The notes: a model not told the origin generated them from the sequence alone. A stretch of 64,000 bases of DNA from Porphyromonas canoris (GCF_000769115.1 NZ_JQZV01000003.1:286840-350839); one strand, 5' to 3'. Counted from the first letter of the stretch, positions 44,146-53,784 are shown. Program-made: numbers and translations.

Positions 44146-45438
44146 ATGAAAGCAGAGACAAGAAAAGAGATAGATGCTCTCATACAGAGTGAGATAGTGC
44201 CGGCAACGGGCTGTACGGAACCCATTGCCGTAGCCTTCACCACCGCTGCTGCAGCCGAGCTGTTGGACGATGCCCCGACGCAGATAGACGTTTATCTCAG
44301 CACGAATGTCCTCAAGAATGCGATGGGAGTGGGCATTCCCGGCACGGGCATGATAGGTCTTCCCATTGCCATTGCGCTCGGAGCCATAATAAGAGACTCT
44401 TCCATGGGGCTCAACATCCTTGGCGGCATCTCTCCGGAGCTGGTCGAAAAAGGCAAGCAGCTCCTTGATAACATATCCATTAAAATCGGTCTGAAACAAG
44501 AGCCCGTGGACAAGCTCTACATCGAGACCGTCATCACCACGCCGAGCGGAACAGCTTCCGCCGTGGTGGAGCATCTCCATACCAACATCATAAAACTCAT
44601 CAGAAACGGCGAGACGCTCCTCTCCCGATCTTCCGAAGAGACCTCCGGCGGGAGAGAAGAAGAGACAGACGGACACATCATGCTCGACTACGACCTCGTC
44701 TACCGCTACGCCATGGAAGCGCCCCTCGAAGAGATCCGCTACATCATAGGAGCCGCCGAGATGAACAAGAAAGCATCCGAGGAGTCCTCACAGGGCGACT
44801 TCGGGCACGGCATCGGCAAGATGCTGACCTCCCCACAGGCGCACCACCTCATGGGCGACACCGTCTACACCCGGGTACTCTCCATGACCGCGAATGCCTG
44901 CGACGGCCGCATGGGTGGCATGCCCATCCCCGTCATGAGCAACAGCGGCAGCGGCAACCAAGGTATAGCCTCCTCGCTCCCCGTCTACAGCTACGCCAAA
45001 GAGATCGGAGCCTCTGAAGAACAGATGGCGAGAGCCATCATGCTCAGCAGCCTCATGGTCATCTACATCAAGCAGTCTCTCGGCAGGCTCTCCGCCCTTT
45101 GCGGATGCGTCGTGGCAGCCACCGGATCCGCCTGCGGCATCACCTACCTCATGGGAGGCACCAAAGAGCAGATCGGGTATGCCATCAAAAACATGATAGC
45201 CAACATCACCGGTATGATGTGCGACGGAGCCAAGCCCGGATGCGCCCTCAAGGTAGCCACCGGAGTATCGTCCGCCATGCTGGCTGCGATGATGGCAATA
45301 GAGCAGCGAGTGGTAACCTCCACCGAGGGCATCATCGACAATGACGTGGACAAAACCATCCGTAACCTCACCCTCATCGGTGCCGATGCGATGCAGCAGG
45401 TGGACAAGGTCGTGCTCGACATCATGACCACCAAGTAG
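44146..45438 (+). CDS. L-cysteine desulfidase / L-serine dehydratase-like Fe-S enzyme (UPF0597, CyuA/YhaM family)
   Basis: A 430-aa cytoplasmic enzyme of the UPF0597 family. Some members degrade cysteine to pyruvate, ammonia and sulfide, and the alpha domain is related to Fe-S serine dehydratases. The hallmark cysteines for the 4Fe-4S cluster are visible: PATGCTEPIAVA (Cys23), LCGCVVAATGSACGIT and TGMMCDGAKPGCALKVATG. Length is normal. Its second half uses far more G/C-ending codons than its neighbours. No promoter box was found in the 22-nt gap after the terminator upstream, so how it is transcribed is unclear. Confidence 0.85.
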   Translation: MKAETRKEIDALIQSEIVPATGCTEPIAVAFTTAAAAELLDDAPTQIDVYLSTNVLKNAMGVGIPGTGMIGLPIAIALGAIIRDSSMGLNILGGISPELVEKGKQLLDNISIKIGLKQEPVDKLYIETVITTPSGTASAVVEHLHTNIIKLIRNGETLLSRSSEETSGGREEETDGHIMLDYDLVYRYAMEAPLEEIRYIIGAAEMNKKASEESSQGDFGHGIGKMLTSPQAHHLMGDTVYTRVLSMTANACDGRMGGMPIPVMSNSGSGNQGIASSLPVYSYAKEIGASEEQMARAIMLSSLMVIYIKQSLGRLSALCGCVVAATGSACGITYLMGGTKEQIGYAIKNMIANITGMMCDGAKPGCALKVATGVSSAMLAAMMAIEQRVVTSTEGIIDNDVDKTIRNLTLIGADAMQQVDKVVLDIMTTK

Positions 45439-45767
45439 GGGGGGAGGAGTCCCAATTCGCGTGAGCAATCTCCTGCAGATCCTATCGCTCCGCCATCTCC
45501 GCTCACCGGAACATCCTTCTCGCTACAGCAGTATGTGATGATGACGAGGATGTCGAAGCGGTCGGCAAGAAAGGAGCTGGGAGAGTGGGAGAGCGATAAG
45601 CGAATCTTTCGGAGAGGAAAAGGACCGAGCCTGATATTCCTCAGGGCGGGCGAAGATTTTGCTCGTGAGTAGATTATGTTTAATTTTGCCAACTCGAAGG
45701 GCTTTTCGCAGCCTCTCGTTGCGTTTTCTTTTGGACGAAAAACAGATATTAAGTAAGGATCAATTCT
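45439..45767 (+). other. Intergenic region before topA
   Basis: The 329 bp have no recognisable gene. The left part (45439-45640) is GC-rich like the preceding gene and looks like unannotated sequence, with no convincing ORF. The right part holds the topA promoter. Confidence 0.6.
45658..45688 (+). promoter_or_regulatory. Full-consensus promoter for topA
   Basis: TTTG at 45658-45661, a 19-nt spacer and TAATTTTG at 45681-45688 match the -33/-7 consensus. The ATG follows at 45768, and an unusually clear AAGGA ribosome site lies at 45755-45759. Confidence 0.72.
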
Positions 45768-48107
45768 ATGGCAAGAAACCTGGTGATAGTGGAGTCGCCC
45801 GCAAAGTCGAAGACTATAAGTAAAATACTGGGAGAAGATTATAAGGTGATGTCCAGCTACGGACACGTCAGAGACCTGAAGAAGAAAGGACTGGGGATAG
45901 ATATTGAGCATCGGTTCGCTCCGCAATACGAGGTGTCGGAGGATAAGGTCAAAGTGGTGAAGGAGCTGCAAAAAGCCGTGCAGGAGGCAGAAACGGTCTG
46001 GCTCGCTTCCGATGAAGACCGCGAGGGAGAAGCCATCGCCTGGCATCTGTATCAGATATTGGGGCTGAAGGACAAACAGACGAAGCGAATCGCTTTCCAC
46101 GAAATCACGCGAAAGGCTATTCTTGAAGCCTTGGAGTCGCCAAGAGATATAGATTATGACCGTGTGGATGCCCAGCAGGCAAGACGGGTGTTGGACCGAA
46201 TCGTCGGCTTTGAACTCTCTCCGATCCTGTGGCATAAGGTGCGTCCGGCTCTCAGCGCAGGACGTGTGCAGAGTGCCGCCGTGAGAATCCTTGTCGAAAG
46301 AGAGCGCGAGATTCAGGCATTCAAGCCGGAGAGCGGATTCCGAATAGTGGCAGAGCTGAAAAACGCATCGGGGCAAAGCGTGAAAGCAGTAATGGAGCAC
46401 AGACCGTCGCAGCCCGAACAGGCGGAAGCGGTGCTGAGTGATCTGATCGGATCGAGCTACGTGGTGAGCGATATTCAGGTGAAACCGGGCAAACGGACAC
46501 CGCCTCCCCCCTTTACGACCTCCACATTGCAGCAGGAAGCTTCTCGTCTGCTCGGATTTTCCGTTACTCAGACAATGGTCGTGGCACAAAGTCTGTACGA
46601 GAATGGTCATATCACTTATATGCGTACGGACTCGGTGAATCTCTCTTCTTTTGCCATTGCAACAACGGCAGAGACCATCGAAAAGCTCTATGGCAAGAGC
46701 TATGTCAAGAAGAGAAACTTTACGACCAAAACAAAAGGAGCACAAGAGGCACACGAAGCCATCAGACCTACAAACATAGAACACGATACCATCTCCGGAA
46801 CAAGTGCGGAAAAGAAGCTCTACGACCTTATACGAAAACGGACAATGGCCACGCAGATGAAGGACGCAGAGCTTGAACGTACCGTAGTGGCGGTGAAGAC
46901 AGCGTCTCCATACCTTTTCTATATACGTGGAGAACAGGTGAGATTCGATGGATTCCTGAAGGTATATCTCGCAGGAACAGATGACGATAACGGCACATCC
47001 GCCGATAGGGAAGAGACAGATGCTCTGCTCCCGGCGATGAGTGTCGGCGATGCACTCTCGGCAACCTCCGTGGAAGCAACCCAGAAGTTTACACAACGTC
47101 CGGCAAGATATTCCGAAGCGGCTCTGGTGAAGAAGCTGGAGGAGTTGGGTATAGGAAGACCAAGTACCTATGCCCCAACCATTCAGACCATCCAAAAGAG
47201 AGAGTACGTGGATAAGCGTACCATACCGGGTGTAGAGAGAGGGTACTGTGTGCTCACTCTGAAAGGCAATAAAATATCCGCCAAGACCAAGCAGGAGTCC
47301 TACGGAGCAGATAAGGGCAAGCTTGTCCCTACGGATATAGGAATAGTGGTGAACGACTTCCTTGTGGACGCTTTCCCTAAGATTCTCTCTTACGACTTTA
47401 CGGCAAATGTCGAACAGGAGTTTGACGCCATCGCCGAAGGAGAGAAGCCGTGGATAGGCGTCATAGAACAGTTTTACTCGATATTCCATCCCAATGTGGT
47501 GGAAGTCATGGAAGCGAAGACAGAACGCAGAGTCGGAGAGCGTTACATAGGAGATGATCCTAAAACAGGCAGACCGATCTATGCTAAGATCGGAAGATTT
47601 GGCCCTCTGTTGCAGCTGGGTGATGCTCAGCCTGAAGGGGAAAAGCCGACATTCACTTCGATACCTTCTTCTCTGTCTATCGAGACAATATCTTTGGAAG
47701 AAGCACTGGAGCTGTTCAGACTTCCTCGCACTCTTGGTGAGTGGAACGAGAAAGAAGTACAAGCAAACAACGGCAGATTCGGCCCTTATGTCCGGTGGGA
47801 TAAGCTGTTTGTTTCCATCCCGAAAGACATGGATCTGTACACCATAACAATGGAAGAGGCTGTGGCTCTCATCGAGCAGAAGATAGAGTCCGAGAAGAAT
47901 AAAAGAATAGCCTCTTTTGATACTCCTCAAGGAGAGTTGCTCATCTTAAACGGCAGATACGGTCCTTACATAGAGTACTCCAAGAAAAACTATAAGATAC
48001 CTAAGGGATATAAGCCCGAAGAGCTTTCTCTTGAAGCTTGTCTGGAACTGGTGGAAGAAGGCTCAAAGAAAAAATCTTCTAAGAAGAGTAGTAAGAAAAA
48101 CGGATGA
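45768..48107 (+). CDS. topA: DNA topoisomerase I
   Basis: A 779-aa type IA topoisomerase that relaxes negative supercoils. The N-terminal Toprim domain has LVIVESPAKSKTI and WLASDEDREGEAIAWH (acidic D-x-D-x-E cluster). The catalytic tyrosine lies in HITYMRTDSVNLS (about residue 283). The C-terminal part has no Cys4 zinc fingers; instead it carries repeats ending in RFGPLLQLG, RFGPYVRW and RYGPYIEYSKKNYKIPKG, followed by a lysine tail. This arrangement is usual in Bacteroidetes. The stop overlaps the start of tsaB (ATGA). Confidence 0.97.
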   Translation: MARNLVIVESPAKSKTISKILGEDYKVMSSYGHVRDLKKKGLGIDIEHRFAPQYEVSEDKVKVVKELQKAVQEAETVWLASDEDREGEAIAWHLYQILGLKDKQTKRIAFHEITRKAILEALESPRDIDYDRVDAQQARRVLDRIVGFELSPILWHKVRPALSAGRVQSAAVRILVEREREIQAFKPESGFRIVAELKNASGQSVKAVMEHRPSQPEQAEAVLSDLIGSSYVVSDIQVKPGKRTPPPPFTTSTLQQEASRLLGFSVTQTMVVAQSLYENGHITYMRTDSVNLSSFAIATTAETIEKLYGKSYVKKRNFTTKTKGAQEAHEAIRPTNIEHDTISGTSAEKKLYDLIRKRTMATQMKDAELERTVVAVKTASPYLFYIRGEQVRFDGFLKVYLAGTDDDNGTSADREETDALLPAMSVGDALSATSVEATQKFTQRPARYSEAALVKKLEELGIGRPSTYAPTIQTIQKREYVDKRTIPGVERGYCVLTLKGNKISAKTKQESYGADKGKLVPTDIGIVVNDFLVDAFPKILSYDFTANVEQEFDAIAEGEKPWIGVIEQFYSIFHPNVVEVMEAKTERRVGERYIGDDPKTGRPIYAKIGRFGPLLQLGDAQPEGEKPTFTSIPSSLSIETISLEEALELFRLPRTLGEWNEKEVQANNGRFGPYVRWDKLFVSIPKDMDLYTITMEEAVALIEQKIESEKNKRIASFDTPQGELLILNGRYGPYIEYSKKNYKIPKGYKPEELSLEACLELVEEGSKKKSSKKSSKKNG

Positions 48108-48847
48108 TACCATATATATTATGTATAGAATCTGCCGCCAAGGAGTGTTCGATGGCTTTGTTGTGCGGAAAAGATGTTGTGGCAAGCAGAGACGCAACAG
48201 AGGGCGGGCACAATGCCAATCTCTCTACTTTTGCAGATGAACTCATCGCTTTGATCCCTGAAGGTGAGCAGTTAAGTGCCATTGCTGTTGGAGATGGTCC
48301 GGGGTCATATACCGGATTGCGTATATCTGCTTCTTTGGCTAAAGGTCTTGCATTCAGCCTGAATGTGCCTCTCATTGCGATCTCTTCTCTTAAGATCTTG
48401 GAGGAGAACATTCGTTCTAAATGTTCGGAACTACCCTCCGGCTACGCTATTACTCCCATGCTGGATGCCAGACGCATGGAAATCTATTCGGCTCTCTACC
48501 GGGAAGATGAGGATGGTACTCCTCAAAGCTTTGTGATGGACAAAGAGGAGGATATCAACCGATTTCAAAGATTGGTGAAAGATGCTTCAATCATTTTCTA
48601 TGGAGGAGATGGAGCAGAAAAGATCAGACCACTGTTTAACAACTTATTTGCAGACAAAGCAGTCTATGTAGACTCCGTTAAGCTTCATGCCTCGGATATG
48701 GCTTCTGCAGCTCTTAAGTGTTGGGATAGTGGTTCTTTTGTGGATCTTGCCTACTGGACACCGAATTATCTCAAAGAATATAATGCTGTCGTAACCAGTA
48801 ACAAGGTAATCGGAACGATGCCTAACAGCCTGACTCCCGACGCATAA
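48104..48847 (+). CDS. tsaB: tRNA threonylcarbamoyladenosine biosynthesis protein TsaB
   Basis: TsaB (247 aa) is the inactive paralogue of TsaD that stabilises the TsaBDE complex for t6A37 synthesis on tRNAs. The ASKHA fold opens with ILCIESAAKECSMALLCGKDVV, and GDGPGSYTGLRISASLAKGLAF (about 65-86) is the family signature. Its ATG overlaps the topA stop by 4 nt, so it is translationally coupled. Length is normal. The next gene begins 48 nt on. Confidence 0.94.
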   Translation: MIPYILCIESAAKECSMALLCGKDVVASRDATEGGHNANLSTFADELIALIPEGEQLSAIAVGDGPGSYTGLRISASLAKGLAFSLNVPLIAISSLKILEENIRSKCSELPSGYAITPMLDARRMEIYSALYREDEDGTPQSFVMDKEEDINRFQRLVKDASIIFYGGDGAEKIRPLFNNLFADKAVYVDSVKLHASDMASAALKCWDSGSFVDLAYWTPNYLKEYNAVVTSNKVIGTMPNSLTPDA

Positions 48848-48895
48848 ATTTATTATCTTTACAACCATAGTACTCAATTTATTTGTAATCTAAAT

Positions 48896-49669
48896 ATGAA
48901 CAAACCTACAATACTTGTAACGGGAGCAACATCAGGAATCGGAAGAGCTACCTGCATACTGTTGGCTCAAAGAATACCGGAGTGCACCATCATTGCGGCC
49001 GGAAGAAGAGATGAGCGTCTGCAAGAGTTGAAGCAGACAATAGAGTCCGAAACATCTTCTCAATGTATTACGTTGAGTTTAGATGTCCGAAATCAGAAAG
49101 ATGTAGAGGAAAAACTCTCTTCAAACAAGGAGTTTAAGTTGGAAGATATAGACATCCTGATCAACAATGCAGGTCTTGCAGCCGGGCTTTCCACAGTAGA
49201 TGAAGGTTCTATAGATCATTGGGAGAGAATGATAGATACAAATGTAAAGGGGCTTCTTTACGTATCAAAGCCGATCGTTTCTGCCATGAAGAAAAAGAGA
49301 ACGGGACACATAATCAATCTCTCTTCTGTTGCCGGAAAAGATGCTTATACCGGTGCCGCGGTGTATTGTGCAACCAAGTTTGGAGTAGAGGCTATTACCA
49401 GAGCGATGCGCCAAGAATTGGTCCCTTATCATATTAAAGTGTCTTCCATAGCTCCGGGAGCCGTTAATACAGAGTTTTCTCAAGTACGATTCGATGGAGA
49501 TAAAGATAAGGCGGATAAAGTTTATGTCGGTTTTGATCCTCTTTATGCTGAAGATATTGCGGAGTGTATTCTGTTTATCCTCACAGCACCGGATCACGTC
49601 AATATCGCGGATATGACAATCCTCCCTAAATCTCAAGCCGATTCTAGAATGATCCACAAAGAATTATAA
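48896..49669 (+). CDS. Short-chain dehydrogenase/reductase (YdfG-like)
   Basis: A 257-aa NAD(P)-dependent oxidoreductase of the classical SDR family. The cofactor motif is TGATSGIGRATC (about residues 8-19), NNAG lies at ILINNAGLAAG, and the catalytic Ser and Tyr-x-x-x-Lys are in NLSSVAGKDAYTGAAVYCATKFG. It looks like the NADP-dependent 3-hydroxy acid/serine dehydrogenase group, but substrate specificity is not decidable. It lies in a row of four plus-strand genes from topA to the ROK kinase, and an imperfect TATCTTTA element occurs 42 nt before it. Confidence 0.88.
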   Translation: MNKPTILVTGATSGIGRATCILLAQRIPECTIIAAGRRDERLQELKQTIESETSSQCITLSLDVRNQKDVEEKLSSNKEFKLEDIDILINNAGLAAGLSTVDEGSIDHWERMIDTNVKGLLYVSKPIVSAMKKKRTGHIINLSSVAGKDAYTGAAVYCATKFGVEAITRAMRQELVPYHIKVSSIAPGAVNTEFSQVRFDGDKDKADKVYVGFDPLYAEDIAECILFILTAPDHVNIADMTILPKSQADSRMIHKEL

Positions 49670-49694
49670 AACTATACCTAAAACACAAAAGAAT

Positions 49695-50702
49695 ATGGTA
49701 AAACAAGATGTTATAAAGCCTTACGTGCTTGGTGTTGATATAGGTGGCACCAACACCGTTTATGGAATAGTAGATGCAAGAGGTAATATTGTGCTAAATG
49801 GCTCCATAAAAACTGCCACACATTTGGATATCAATGATTATATCCGAGACTTAACAACAGGAATGCAACTCTTGATAGACCAAGTTGGAGGTAAAGATAT
49901 GATTAAAGGTATAGGTATAGGAGCTCCTAATGGAAACTTCTTTACCGGCTCTATAGATTTTGCACCCAATCTTCCGTGGAAAGGGCGCATTATGCTTGCT
50001 GATATAATCTCTGAAAAAATGGGAATACCGGTAGCCCTAACCAATGATGCCAATGCAGCAGCCATTGGAGAGATGACTTATGGTGTTGCTCGTGGAATGA
50101 AAAACTTTATTGTGATTACATTGGGGACCGGTGTGGGCAGCGGTATTGTCGTGAATGGAACACTTGTATACGGGCACGATGGTTTTGCAGGAGAATTGGG
50201 GCATACCATTATCAGACGTAATGGTCGTATTTGTGGCTGTGGACGCAAAGGTTGTTTGGAAACATATACATCGGCAACGGGAGTTGCAAGAACTGCTCGT
50301 GAATATCTTGAAATTCGTAAAGATGACTCTCTGTTAAGAGAGCTCAATATCGAAGATATTACCTCTAAAGATGTATATGACGCAGCAATGAAAGGAGATA
50401 AACTTTCTATCGAAATCTTTGAAGCTACCGGAGCAATTCTTGGAGAGGCATTTGCAGACTTTGTGGCATTTTCTTCACCTGAAGCGATTATTCTCTTTGG
50501 TGGTCTTACTAAGGCGGGAGATCTACTTATGGATCCTATAAAGCGGCACATGGAGCTTAATATGCTTCAGATATATAAAGGAAAGACAAAGCTTTTAACG
50601 TCAGAGCTTAAAGAGAGTGATGCGGCTGTACTTGGTGCAAGTGCTCTTGGTTGGGAGGCCGACAAGGCTCTTCGTAAAGCAAATAGTGTCGCAGGCGAAT
50701 AA
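49695..50702 (+). CDS. ROK family glucokinase/sugar kinase
   Basis: A 335-aa sugar kinase of the ROK family. The ATP-binding motif VDIGGTNTVYGIVD is at residues 15-28, and the second phosphate motif is ITLGTGVGSGIVVNG. The zinc-binding CxCGxxGCxE motif is GRICGCGRKGCLETY (about 177-191). The catalytic Asp lies in TNDANAAAIGEM. It is probably glucokinase supplying glucose-6-phosphate, but other hexoses or N-acetyl sugars are possible. It follows the SDR gene by 25 nt. A strong terminator follows and then an insertion sequence. Confidence 0.92.
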   Translation: MVKQDVIKPYVLGVDIGGTNTVYGIVDARGNIVLNGSIKTATHLDINDYIRDLTTGMQLLIDQVGGKDMIKGIGIGAPNGNFFTGSIDFAPNLPWKGRIMLADIISEKMGIPVALTNDANAAAIGEMTYGVARGMKNFIVITLGTGVGSGIVVNGTLVYGHDGFAGELGHTIIRRNGRICGCGRKGCLETYTSATGVARTAREYLEIRKDDSLLRELNIEDITSKDVYDAAMKGDKLSIEIFEATGAILGEAFADFVAFSSPEAIILFGGLTKAGDLLMDPIKRHMELNMLQIYKGKTKLLTSELKESDAAVLGASALGWEADKALRKANSVAGE

Positions 50703-50733
50703 GAAAGAGAAATTTTCCTGGGACAATAACAAA

Positions 50734-50771
50734 AAACGTTCTCTTGTGATATGTTGCAAGAGAACGTTTTC
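50734..50771 (+). terminator. Terminator after the ROK kinase gene
   Basis: A perfect 14-bp stem AAAACGTTCTCTTG / CAAGAGAACGTTTT (50734-50747 with 50758-50771), with T-rich sequence following. It lies 15 bp before the target duplication of the IS. Confidence 0.88.
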
Positions 50772-50785
50772 TTTTTGTGTTTTCT

Positions 50786-52223
50786 ATTTAGTCTTCCCTT
50801 AAAAAGCCCTAATAAGCGAGAAGTCATCCATCCATGGCTTCTCGCTTATCATTTTGAGCAGGTGCAAAAGAGCTCTCATGGCTCTTTTGAAGTTGTAAGC
50901 AGCTGCTGCCAATAGTAGGTTCACAGCATCCCCTACCAATCCCTTGTAAAAGTTACGGCCTAAACGATGATCTGATTTCAAGTGTCCGATGGTGGGTTCT
51001 ATCCCTGCTCGCTTGCAGAATAGTTTGTGTTTCTTCCGCTTCTGATACCTGCTATCTGAAGGCTTGGGGGCATCTGGGATTAAAATCTGAGTGCCATTAA
51101 CCTCTTTCTTACCCCGATAACCCCTGTCTCCTGCCAGTATTTTGATCTTTCTCTGTGTCAGGCGTTCCACTTGTGCCAACGAGGATTCTATCGTGTGTCC
51201 ATCATACTCATTACGAAAAGATTGTGCGCCAAGAATGATTCCCGTAGCCGAGCGAATGATGGACACCTTGTTGCCAAATTCGTACTTCTTATGCTCTTTA
51301 CCCTTGCTGATGCATTGCACATCAGGTTCGTGAATAGAGTAAATCTTTTTCTGACTATGACGTCGTTGTGCAAGAATCGCCTCAAATCTCTCAATTAATC
51401 CAGTGTAGCGAGAATCCGCTCCAAGATTGCGCTTGAGTTCTCGAACCAATCTCCCCGCTATGGTCCGCAATTTCCTATCCGCTCTAACTACCTTTTGGCG
51501 ATTCTTGGGATGATGGCGAAAACGTTGGTCGCGATAAATGCGCTTGAGAACAAAAGTATAGCTTTGGCGAAGTGGTAGCTCTAATTTATGGACGATATCC
51601 AGAACCTTGCGGACAATCTTTTTATGCAACTTGGCATCTGTAGGGTAGGTGATATTCTTTTCTTGAACGGTAGAATCAATAAAGGCAGTGTCATGATGAT
51701 GCGCATCATCATCTTCGTTATTGACACGAATGCTTTCCTGAAAAATAAGTTCTATACCCTTTTCTCCAATGCGATTGCTAAAATGCACCAATTCAGAAGA
51801 GGCACAGGGGGCACAGGGTGTAAACTCTTGCATACCACAAAAGTACTGATAATAAGCATTTTAACTCCATTGTTCCACAACGGATTCATCTGAGAGATTG
51901 CGAAGATGCTTGAGAATCAACAAGCCACACATCAGACGAATGGGTTTAGCAGGGCGACCATTATTCTGACAATACAGAGGCGCGAAGGCTGTGTCGAATT
52001 TTACCCAATCTATTTTCTCGGCTAGTTTGTAGAGAGGGTGCAATTGGTTCAGCATGTCGGATAGACTGCTGAAAAACGAGGGGCTATGATGAGGCTTTGT
52101 AATCATAAAATCTGCAAGTTTCTCTCTGTAAAGATAAGAAAGCTTGCAGATTTATCAAAGGGTTTTTCAATATAATATATTGAATATCAACGATTAGATG
52201 GTTTTTTAAGGGACGACTATTTA
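50786..52223 (-). mobile_element. IS5-like insertion sequence with 6-bp target duplication
   Basis: The element itself spans 50792-52217 (1426 bp). Its ends are imperfect inverted repeats: GTCTTCCCTTAAAAAGCC on the left and, read inward from the right, GTCGTCCCTTAAAAAACC. TATTTA flanks both sides (50786-50791 and 52218-52223) and is read as the target duplication. It carries one transposase gene on the minus strand, interrupted by a stop codon. It lies between the ROK kinase terminator and the Dabb gene, and the right copy of TATTTA includes the Dabb stop codon. Confidence 0.9.
50799..52106 (-). pseudogene. IS5-family DDE transposase, interrupted by an in-frame TAA
   Basis: The full frame would encode about 435 residues. 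Codons 1-81 (52106-51864) begin MITKPHHSPSFFSSL and end SDESVVEQWS. Codon 82 is TAA (51861-51863). The same frame continues NAYYQYFCG and on to the end at 50799, so there is no frameshift. The catalytic part has D in FIDSTVQEKNITYPTDAKLH, D in ILAGDRGYRGKK and E in RAGIEPTIGHLKSDHRLGRNF. The natural codon at this place is probably GAA, so a single G-to-T change explains the stop. It is likely inactive unless the stop is read through or another copy acts in trans. Confidence 0.85.
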
Positions 52224-52526
52224 TTCTTGTGTATCTACACAGGCTCGAAGGGAGCAGTAGGGCTTGATATACTTCTGTACCAAGATTTGATGAGCTTCAT
52301 GTTTTGCATAGATGGAGAGAGCACTAAGATCCGCAACTGTGGCAATTAGGATGAAATCGTATTGTTCATTGGGATTGATATTGATTTCTATCCTAAGATC
52401 CTGTAGTTCCACTATTTGTTCAGGTAGATTATGAAAGTCTTTCTGAATATCTTTCAGTAGTCCTCGTTTCTTTTCCTCTGATATTTCGGTTTGAAATCCA
52501 AAGAGTACATAGTGTTTTAGAGCCAT
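52221..52526 (-). CDS. Dabb family stress-responsive alpha/beta-barrel protein
   Basis: A 101-aa protein of the Dabb (stress-responsive A/B barrel) family. The N-terminus MALKHYVLFGFQ has the conserved His and hydrophobic strand, and the C-terminal part has YAKHEAHQILVQKYIKPY, similar to the H-P/H-x-x-V-x-x-x-I-x-P helix of the family. The precise function is unknown. Its stop codon lies inside the target duplication of the IS, so the reading frame is intact but its 3' flank is replaced by the element. serB lies 25 nt upstream in the same direction. Confidence 0.8.
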   Translation of the reverse strand: MALKHYVLFGFQTEISEEKKRGLLKDIQKDFHNLPEQIVELQDLRIEININPNEQYDFILIATVADLSALSIYAKHEAHQILVQKYIKPYCSLRACVDTQE

Positions 52527-52551
52527 ATCTATACTGTTTATCTATGAATAT

Positions 52552-53784
52552 TTACATAAACTCTGCTTCATCAATTATAGAATCTTTATACCCCAAGAAA
52601 TAGAGGATGCCATCCAATCCTACGGTAGAGATGGACTGTTTGGCAGTCGCTTTTACTTTTGGTTTAGCATGAAATGCAATACCGAGACCGGCTGTTGCAA
52701 TCATCGGAAGATCGTTAGCACCATCTCCCACTGCCACAGTTTGTCGGATATCTACCTTTTCTACTTGAGCTATAAGCTTCATCAGTTCGGCTTTTCTCTT
52801 TCCGTCAATAATGTCTCCAAGATGTCTGCCTGTGAGCTTACCATCTTTTATTTCAAGTTCGTTCGCATAGACATAATCTATCTGATATTTATTGGCAAGA
52901 TACTGTCCGAAGTAGGTAAATCCTCCGGAGAGTATTGCAATCTTAAATCCCACCTTCTTTAGTATTTTCATCACTCTGTCCACTCCTTCCGTGATAGGCA
53001 GATTTTCTGCAATATCCGCCATGACCGAGACATCAAGACCTTTCAAGAGAGCTACTCTGCGGATAAAACTTTCGTTGAAATCTATCTCGCCACGCATGGC
53101 AGACTCTGTGATTGCTCGGACTTCTTCGCCAACACCGGCACGATCCGCAAGTTCATCTATTACTTCAGTTTCTATCAGAGTGGAGTCCATATCGAAGCAG
53201 ATCAGACGACGCATTCTTCGGAACATACTCTCTTGTTGGAAAGATACATCTATACCAAGGCTTGCGGAGATATCCATAAACTCTTTTTGAAGAGCTCCAA
53301 GATCTTTAGGTGTTCCTCTCACAGAGATTTCAATACTGGCTTTGGGTACTCGCTCTTTCTCTTCAAGAGGGATACGACCTGTTAGACGCTTTATATTATC
53401 TATGTTCATGCCTTGTAGCGCGATAGCATCCGTAATCTTAGCTACCATGTCCGCTGTAATTCTTTTTGCCAGGATGGTGATGATATATCGGTTTTTGCCT
53501 TGCATGCCAACCCAGTGATTGTAGTCTTCAATTTTCACAGGGGTAAAGTTGACATGAATATTCATCTCATTAGCTTTGAACAGAAGGTCTTTCAGTATAT
53601 CTCCGGAACGATGCTCTTCGGTAAGAAACATTATCCCTAAACTAAGATGACTGTGAATATCTGCCTGACCAATATCAAGAATTGTGGCTTCATGACTTGC
53701 CAAAATAGAAGTAAATCCTGCTGTAACTCCCGGTCTGTCCTTCCCACTGAAAATAGCTAATATGATTTGGGTGTTTGTACTCAT
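52552..53784 (-). CDS. serB: Phosphoserine phosphatase with N-terminal ACT domains
   Basis: SerB (410 aa) dephosphorylates phosphoserine, the last step of serine synthesis. The N-terminal ~170 residues contain two ACT-like regulatory domains (IILAIFSGKDRPGVTAGFTSIL and RYIITILAKRITADMVAKITDAI). The HAD domain follows with the nucleophile motif CFDMDSTLIETEVIDELA (about 194-211), SGGFTYFGQYLA, and GDGANDLPMIATAGLGIAFHAKP. It has its own promoter candidate at 53882-53889 with a leader of about 94 nt. Confidence 0.94.
   Translation of the reverse strand: MSTNTQIILAIFSGKDRPGVTAGFTSILASHEATILDIGQADIHSHLSLGIMFLTEEHRSGDILKDLLFKANEMNIHVNFTPVKIEDYNHWVGMQGKNRYIITILAKRITADMVAKITDAIALQGMNIDNIKRLTGRIPLEEKERVPKASIEISVRGTPKDLGALQKEFMDISASLGIDVSFQQESMFRRMRRLICFDMDSTLIETEVIDELADRAGVGEEVRAITESAMRGEIDFNESFIRRVALLKGLDVSVMADIAENLPITEGVDRVMKILKKVGFKIAILSGGFTYFGQYLANKYQIDYVYANELEIKDGKLTGRHLGDIIDGKRKAELMKLIAQVEKVDIRQTVAVGDGANDLPMIATAGLGIAFHAKPKVKATAKQSISTVGLDGILYFLGYKDSIIDEAEFM

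Noticed and set aside
45144..47930. 928-codon open frame on the minus strand, antisense to topA and the end of the desulfidase gene
   Set aside because: It lies opposite clear genes, its residues are rich in Cys, His, Arg and Leu as expected of a shadow frame, and it matches no family. The length follows from codon use in topA.
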